This document shows positions 58,301 to 64,000 of a stretch of DNA of 64,000 nt, piece after piece. The DNA is from Endothia cerciana (taxonomy: Eukaryota > Ascomycota > Sordariomycetes > Diaporthales > Cryphonectriaceae): NCBI GenBank assembly GCA_026119935.1, contig JALRMH010000003.1:124001-188000 (forward strand), in the 5' to 3' direction. Position numbers and translations under genes: made by a program. A model generated the notes under the pieces. The model saw only the letters and a list, made by a program, of their open reading frames with translations. It searched no databases and was not told the DNA's origin. Each line of letters begins with the position of its first letter. Position 1 is the stretch's first letter.

Positions 58301-61300
58301 GATGCGCGGTGTCCTGCCAACCTCCGGAGACGCCGTCGAGACGGTAGGGCGGGAGGAGAGGCTCTCAGCGGCAGTTGAGGATGTCCCACGGGCCGCAGGA
58401 GAGAGGGGGAGATAATCCTCGAGGATTCGCGCAGTGGCGGGCGCAGGATACCGGTCGTGGGGTGAGGTTGGTTTGGTCCCCGCGGGGGGGGGGGGGGTTG
58501 TCGTACCCAGCAGCTTCCAAGATATGCAATTCCAGGTCGGGCCAGGCCACACGGGGGCGAGCTGGTCACAGGCGGGATATCAGGAGGCCATGGCCCCAAG
58601 GTCGGACGGCGAGGTGGTTTTCCTTTACAGGTTCTGACGGGAGGGAGGAAGAGCTGCGTGTTTATTGTTGCTCTTGCTTGAGAGGAAAGTCCGTTGGCGG
58701 AGTACCGAGTGCGGCTTATGAGACGCGCAGCGCACAGCAGCACAGGCGCTGACAATGCCCTGGCAGTCCAAATGACGGACAGACCCTGGCGGTCGGATTA
58801 TCTATCTGATGGCGCCTGGGTAAACCGACCTACCTGGTGGTGTTGCAAGGGGGGAGGGGGGGTTCCAGAAGGAGACGACGGCCTTGGCTACTGGGTTAGT
58901 AGAGGGCTGTTCGGTGGGTATTGCGGGTGGGCCGCCGGAGGCTGGGATAAGAGCCCTGAGCGTTGCTCGGGTTAAAGATGAAGAATTGGGCGGTATGGTA
59001 CGATTCCTGCGCTTCCGCCTCCAAGGTTGTGTCTGGATGCCCGTCCCTGTAGTGTGTGTTGTTTTGGAGGAGGGGCAGGGTAGACCTCGGATCAATGCGG
59101 TATTCGTATACGGATCTGTGGTTTTGTTTCGAATCAGAACAGCCTCGCCTCCTTAGATAATTCCCCGTCAGCCTGGCCAGTTGGCTGACTAGAGGTGCGA
59201 TGGGGGAATGACCCTGCTCGCTGGCCTGGACCTGCTAGGGCCAGCCTGCCCTCCACCTGAAGGTTCGCCCGCCGACGTCAGAGAGAGAAGAGTGTCAGCC
59301 AGACACAATTAGGAAATGCAGGCAGGGTCCCTCTCCCGCTGCAGTGCAGGTCCCCCTCCCCTCCACACCTGCTTTAGCGCCTCTACCATGGTAAGGGCCC
59401 GCCAGGGTGTTCCCTCACTAGGCGTACACTACAGGCCTGGCAGGCTGTGGAGGATTAGGCGATGATCATGTCCATCTTCCTCTTCTTCTTCTTCTTCTTC
59501 TCCTGCTGTGCGATTACTCGGGCTGCAGTGGCGCGTCGCGAAATACCGGCTGCAACCGTCCCAATCCTCGAGGAGGGGGGATGGGGTCCCACTGGGAGCA
59601 CGACGTAATCGAGATTTACTACGGAGCACACACGGTATGTGCCGTACCTGTTATGGTAACATAGTTACTACGGTTCATGCACATGGCAGCAAGTTTTTTT
59701 TTTCTTTCCTTTCCCCCCTCCACTCTTCCTCCCCCATGAAGAGGTAGGTGTCAGGTGAGGAGATTGAAGCGAGCTCCTGTTTTATCCCCCGTCCCCATGT
59801 CCGCCCGCGCCCAAGTGCCTACTTTTATGCAGCCGCCGACCGCCGAGGGGTGTATCAATCAACGGGGTATAGCAGAGGTGGTCACGAGGGTCAGTCCACC
59901 GCCGGGGTCTGATTATGGACTGATGATCCGATCGAACCATACACACCTAACATGGTACCTCGGCACGGTAAAAGGGGACATCTCTGTATGTGTGTGCCAC
60001 TTCTGAAAAGTGTCACGATGAATTCCCGGAGGGCTGGGAAAGTTTACTATCTATCAGTCAGGGACTGGCTTAGAAATCCTTCCCGGTCTTTCAACATCAA
60101 CCGCCGCAGAGGAGGAAGAGGGGATCTAAACCGAGGACGGTTGGTTTTAGCCGTGGCGTCACACCTGGCGCCCTAGCCGCGATTCACAACAAGACAGATC
60201 GAATTCGCCTCCAGTTCCGGCTCGGCCTCCCCTATCACCCATCACCACATGTCTAGAAGGGGGGGGGGGGGGCGCGCCAGGTGGGGACCGGCAGATATTA
60301 AAACGGCAGAGGACATCTTTCTGAAGGATCTTGAACAACCCTGCCTGTCATACTTAATCTTTCATCTCTACAGGGAAGACTCGACCTGATCCAGAGAGAA
60401 GGAAAAGTATTAAAATAAAAAAAAAATAAAAAAAAAAGGGAGAACAAAGAATCGTAGCCAGGGCTGAACAGAATTACGTTTCACCTTGCCGACCTGACAG
60501 GACGGACTATGCCGCCACTCCAGTCACATCCCCCTCTGATCTTACCCACGATTCGATCCCCAAGGACGGGCCTAGACCTATTCCTACGTCGCGGCGCCCT
60601 CTTCTCTCTCCCCTTCAGCGGCCGACGCACCACCGGACCTGGCTAAGACCAAATGACAAAAGCCGTTATCAACCTGCCAGCGTGCCAGCACGCCAGCCAC
60701 GCCAGCCTACCCGATCCACAAGCCCAGAGATGTCTAGGCTTGACCACGTACAGACTAGCCAGCCCAAGGGGCCACGCTGGGCCTTGGAATCACATCCAGG
60801 TCTAGACCCTTCGCCCGGGGGGGGGGGGGGCAGGGGCTGGGGCTGTTGTGTGTTGCCAGCGTGAGATGGCAGATGGAAGGGGATGGCAGATCCGAATTGG
60901 TCGGCGAGTTAACATGTTTAGGTGTGAAAACCTTGCACAATCCGTACCGTCGTACCACCAACGCGCTGCTGCTGCACCGCAAGGACGTCGCACCCCGCGA
61001 ATGAAAAGCCGGAGAGACACCTCGGCTACCTTGCCTGAACCTGTACCTGTGGTTCGTTCGTTGCATGTAGGCTCAGCTGAGGGGGTCACAGTGGGCAAGC
61101 AGTCGCACGCGCCTTGTCTCTCTCTCTCTCGGCCTCGGTGGCCTCGGTGAATCTGCCTTGATGCCTCGGGCTTGAACGGTGTGTCCTTGAGGGCAGTCGC
61201 CGCGTGTGGCGCGTTTGTGTGTCTGTGTGCGGAGGCCGTCCTTAAGCTGCGCGCGGAGGGGATGGGTTGGAACAGGTCTAGACGAAGCCCGGCTTAGGGG

Positions 61301-62531
61301 ATGAAGATCGCCTCAGCCGGGCGAGGGACGGAGCTGGTCATGAGGACGGACGAACAACAAGCGCAGCAACAGGCAAAGGGAAGGCGGGCACAGCCAGTTG
61401 CCAGCGATGAGCACGGTGACTGCACGGGTGCCTCCCGCCGACAACACGGGCTCCAGGCCCACCCCGGACTTGGACTGGCTGGCTTTTGGCCTGCAGCGCA
61501 GGTCGGCCTGGCCGGCCGACCCCTCCAACACGGTTCCAGAAACCCCCCTTCCGTCTTGAACCCCCAGGAGCGCCCTCCCGGTGATGGTATGGAGAGAGGC
61601 AAGGGCTGGGCGGGGCGAGAAAGCGCCCTGGGGAGCACAAGGGAGCACCACAACAGCCCCCCGAACTCGAGCACTCTGGGCGTTTGTTGGTCGGGCATGT
61701 CGTGGAACGTGGCCCGCGGGGCTCCATGTCCGGGCGGTGCGCGTTGAAAGGGACGGGGGGCTGTGGTGGTCATGAGATCCCTCGCATCTCTCGTGGCTTC
61801 GTACAGCCTCGGGCGCAAGTCCACGCCGGGACACGCAACATGATGTACGTACCTAGTCAGGGTCAAGCAAGCGCTTCCGGGGACAATGACGGAGACATGG
61901 TTGACGCTTCAGGTATCTTCGGCCAAGTGACTTCGGGCGTCAGAGAGGCCATCGGGAAGCATCGCCACTGGAGCATAGGAAGCCTGGGCTTCGAAATGCG
62001 CACAGGCTAGGCACCTTCATCCTCTGCACACACCACTTGAAGAAGGCATGTGGTTGCCCGATAGGAGCACTCACTGCCTTCAGTAAACACGCTTGGCCTT
62101 GTAGTGACATGGGGTCGGTATTGAAGACCCAACAGGGTCTGGTCCCCTGCGCAGGCGCGAAGCATTTGAGAGCCAGGACAGAGTGCCAAACTCGACACAC
62201 AAATCATGGAAGGCGGAGGAGGTTGGGGGTCAACCGGGTGGAGGATGGAAGGATCACGGGCAGGAGGATATAGGTATAGGAGGTATACTGAAGACTGGGA
62301 GGGCGACACATCACGATGCAGACAAGGTGGTCATTCATAAGGGGGAGCAGTGGAAGAGCCCGAAGGGTGTTAGAAATTCATTGATTTCCCTTAGACCCTA
62401 AGCAAACCCTTTCCATTTTGAGAACTCCTGATTCCACGCCGTGTCCCATCCTGACCATTTATTCCAGGTCGAACTGGTTTCAAGAAGCCACGGTGCAGGA
62501 TTCTTGTGTTGTGTACCCATCGCCGAGAGGC
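58301..62531. other. 4.2-kb intergenic interval
   Basis: Promoter of the LRR gene at the left and the 3' side of RPL5 at the right. No frame has a recognisable domain. Overlapping frames at 61294-61866 on both strands are of the GC-rich artefact type. It contains G runs near 58484-58497, 60258-60271 and 60820-60831, and a (CTT)n stretch near 59478-59502. Confidence 0.45.
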
Positions 62532-63533
62532 CTACTCGCGGAGCTCGGCAATGCGGGCCTGGACGCGCTCCTTCTTCTCGGCGTAGCTGAGCTTCTTGGT
62601 ACGGTACTTCTTGGACTCGGCCTTCCACTCCTCCTTGGACTTCTTGGGGGCGTCGGACTCGTACTTCTTGAAGGGGTCCTCGCGGATGGCGGCGTGGGCC
62701 TCGGTGTAGAGGTCCTCCAGACCGTCAGCCTCGACGTCGTCGTCGATGTACTTCTGGAACTGGCTCTTGAAGCGCTCCTCATCGTCGTCGGCCAGGGTCT
62801 CCATGTACTCGGCGACGTGACCGCCGTAGATGTACTTGCGGAGGGTCTCGGCGTCCAGCTCCTCGGACTCCACGTCGTAGCCGGGGAACCGGTTTTCGGA
62901 GTGGGGGATGAAGATGCCACCGTCGGAGGCACCCTTCATGGCACCGAAGACACGGGCACCGGTGGAGGTGCGGGCCAGACCGACATCAAGGAAGGCCTTG
63001 AAGGGGCGGCGCTCACCATCGTCGGTCTCGGCAGCCTCGGTCAGGGTGTACTCTCCGTCGGCCTCCTCGACACCCTTGAACTGCTCGTCGATGCCGAGCT
63101 TCTTGAGGGCGCGGCGGGCGATCAGGAGACCGGTGGCGTAGGCGGCAGCCCAGTTGGTCAGGCCGTGCTCGATGCCATAGGCGCGCAGCTCGTGGGAGTA
63201 GGCAGCGACGAAGACCTTGTCACCGCTGATCTCAGCAGTCACGATCTGCCTGTTGTGTGTTCAACCGCTGGTCAGCAAAAAGCAGCCCCCGGCCCCGCAT
63301 CCTTCAGCAGCACCCCGCCGTGGTGATTTCATAGTACGCACATGACGATGTCCCGGTTGGTGAAGCGGACGACCAGGCGGTACTTGGGAGCATTGTACTT
63401 GTTCTTGGCCTGGGTGATGAGGCGCTTGCGGGCGTAGTAGTCGGTCTTTCCAGAGCGTCTGCGCTTGTATTTGGTCTGGAAGCGACTGTGATGCCGTCAG
63501 TACTGCATCTTGTCGATTCGGCGACGGTGGTGG

Positions 63534-63582
<49 letters not shown>

Positions 63583-63844
63583 GTGTTCTTCTTCCCCTCG
63601 CACGACCATTCAATCCTTGGGGGGGCTGTCAGGATGGGGGACTCACCTGTAGTACGAGCTGTTCTTCACAAGCTTGTCGAACGGCTGTGTTTCCCCCATC
63701 GAGTCAGCAATTTGCGCTTCAGATCATTTTGTCTTCTTCCCCCCTCCGAAGCATCTTGCATTGACTCTTTCTCCTATCGCCTCGAGGATGCTCGCAAAGG
63801 CATCACGGGCACAACACGGCACAACATCATGGCCGACTCACCAT
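62532..63844 (-). CDS. rpl5: 60S ribosomal protein uL18 (RPL5)
   Basis: Ribosomal protein L5, which binds 5S rRNA and with uL5 forms the 5S RNP of the large subunit. Four exons on the minus strand (63842-63844, 63647-63684, 63342-63485, 62532-63249) give 300 residues, the family length. The first exon is the ATG alone, split from PFDKLVKNSSYYS by a GTGAGT intron. Diagnostic segments are RFQTKYKRRRSGKTDYYARK, NKYNAPKYRLVVRFTNRDIV, GDKVFVAAYSHELRAYGIEH, TNWAAAYATGLLIARRALKK and the Lys-rich end KKSKEEWKAESKKY. Phases agree at each join. Intron 2 holds a (TG)22 repeat. Confidence 0.97.
63537..63580 (+). repeat. (TG)22 microsatellite in RPL5 intron 2
   Basis: 44-bp uninterrupted dinucleotide repeat, (CA)22 on the coding strand, inside the intron between exons 2 and 3. 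Alternating purine-pyrimidine, so potentially Z-DNA forming. Confidence 0.95.
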
Positions 63845-63984
63845 CTTGACGGATTTGCTGGGTGCTGCTGCTGCCACAGGTCTGGTTGTCGTTGAGGATG
63901 GAGTGTTGGGTGGTCCTGAACTTGAGCGGCGGGCAACCAAAGTTTGAAAAAGCGTGCGAATTCCTTGCTGGGACCCGCTTTCAT

Positions 63985-63992
63985 AGCCCTAA
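63985..63992 (+). promoter_or_regulatory. AGCCCTAA box upstream of RPL5 (Tbf1-type)
   Basis: Exact match to ARCCCTAA, the telomere-like site bound by Tbf1-family factors in ribosomal-protein promoters of many fungi. It lies about 140 bp upstream of the RPL5 start codon. A single 8-mer, so supportive rather than conclusive. Confidence 0.5.
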
Positions 63993-64000
63993 GTTTTGTG

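Noticed and set aside
61294..61866. Overlapping 190- and 148-codon frames on opposite strands
   Set aside because: Both are GC-rich low-information frames without domain or leader; neither is favoured.

Overview
The window is nuclear DNA of a filamentous ascomycete (Pezizomycotina, most likely a Sordariomycete). Evidence: many short introns (about 40-150 nt) with GTRNGN donors and YAG acceptors, CTNAC-like branch sites, GC-rich coding regions, CT-rich leaders, and typical fungal families (Gyp1, Hrp1/Nab4, PNGase A-like, MARVEL/Nce102, Mim2, NASP, Mhp1-like LRR protein). I see no rRNA, tRNA, CRISPR array, bacterial-style operon or intact transposon. Species cannot be set from sequence alone. 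Layout. 1-0.9 kb: bZIP (Yap/Pap1-type) factor, perhaps cut by the left edge. 0.9-6.2 kb: gene-poor, with a weak LTR-like relic. 6.2-7.5 kb: secreted pectin methylesterase. 8.5-13.4 kb: two decayed genes, a GNAT/ankyrin-type protein and an MFS transporter, both carrying frameshifts and stops. 13.9-20 kb: divergent pair of Rab-GAP Gyp1 (-) and mRNA 3'-end/export factor Hrp1 (+). 20.8-24.4 kb: phytanoyl-CoA dioxygenase-like enzyme (-) and a mitochondrial DUF1279/FAM210-type protein (+). 24.4-32.3 kb: an unusual 7.9-kb stretch without a recognisable gene, full of G/C homopolymers and microsatellites, including a G-quadruplex-like (GGGGAC)n block. 32.3-37.3 kb: a conserved hypothetical protein and a membrane-anchored PNGase A-like protein. 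41.4 kb: four-TM MARVEL protein. 44.4-47.3 kb: divergent pair Mim2 (-) and eIF2-beta (+). 47.8-48.9 kb: conserved fungal hypothetical. 50.5 kb: possible small Cys-containing protein. 51.4-53.3 kb: NASP/Hif1 histone chaperone (-). 54.4-58.3 kb: Mhp1-like LRR protein (-). 62.5-63.8 kb: ribosomal protein uL18/RPL5 (-), with a telomere-like Tbf1-type box upstream. How the genes relate. There is no convincing metabolic cluster. The window is mostly housekeeping genes (translation: eIF2-beta, RPL5; mRNA processing: Hrp1; trafficking: Gyp1; mitochondrial biogenesis: Mim2, DUF1279; chromatin: NASP) separated by long intergenic stretches. The accessory part is at the left (pectinesterase plus two pseudogenes). 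The most notable observations are the neighbouring pseudogenes, a 1.43-kb Hrp1 intron holding a phase-compatible alternative first exon, the repeat-rich gene desert, and RPL5 with an exon consisting only of its ATG. Exon borders were derived by hand from reading-frame continuity and splice signals.
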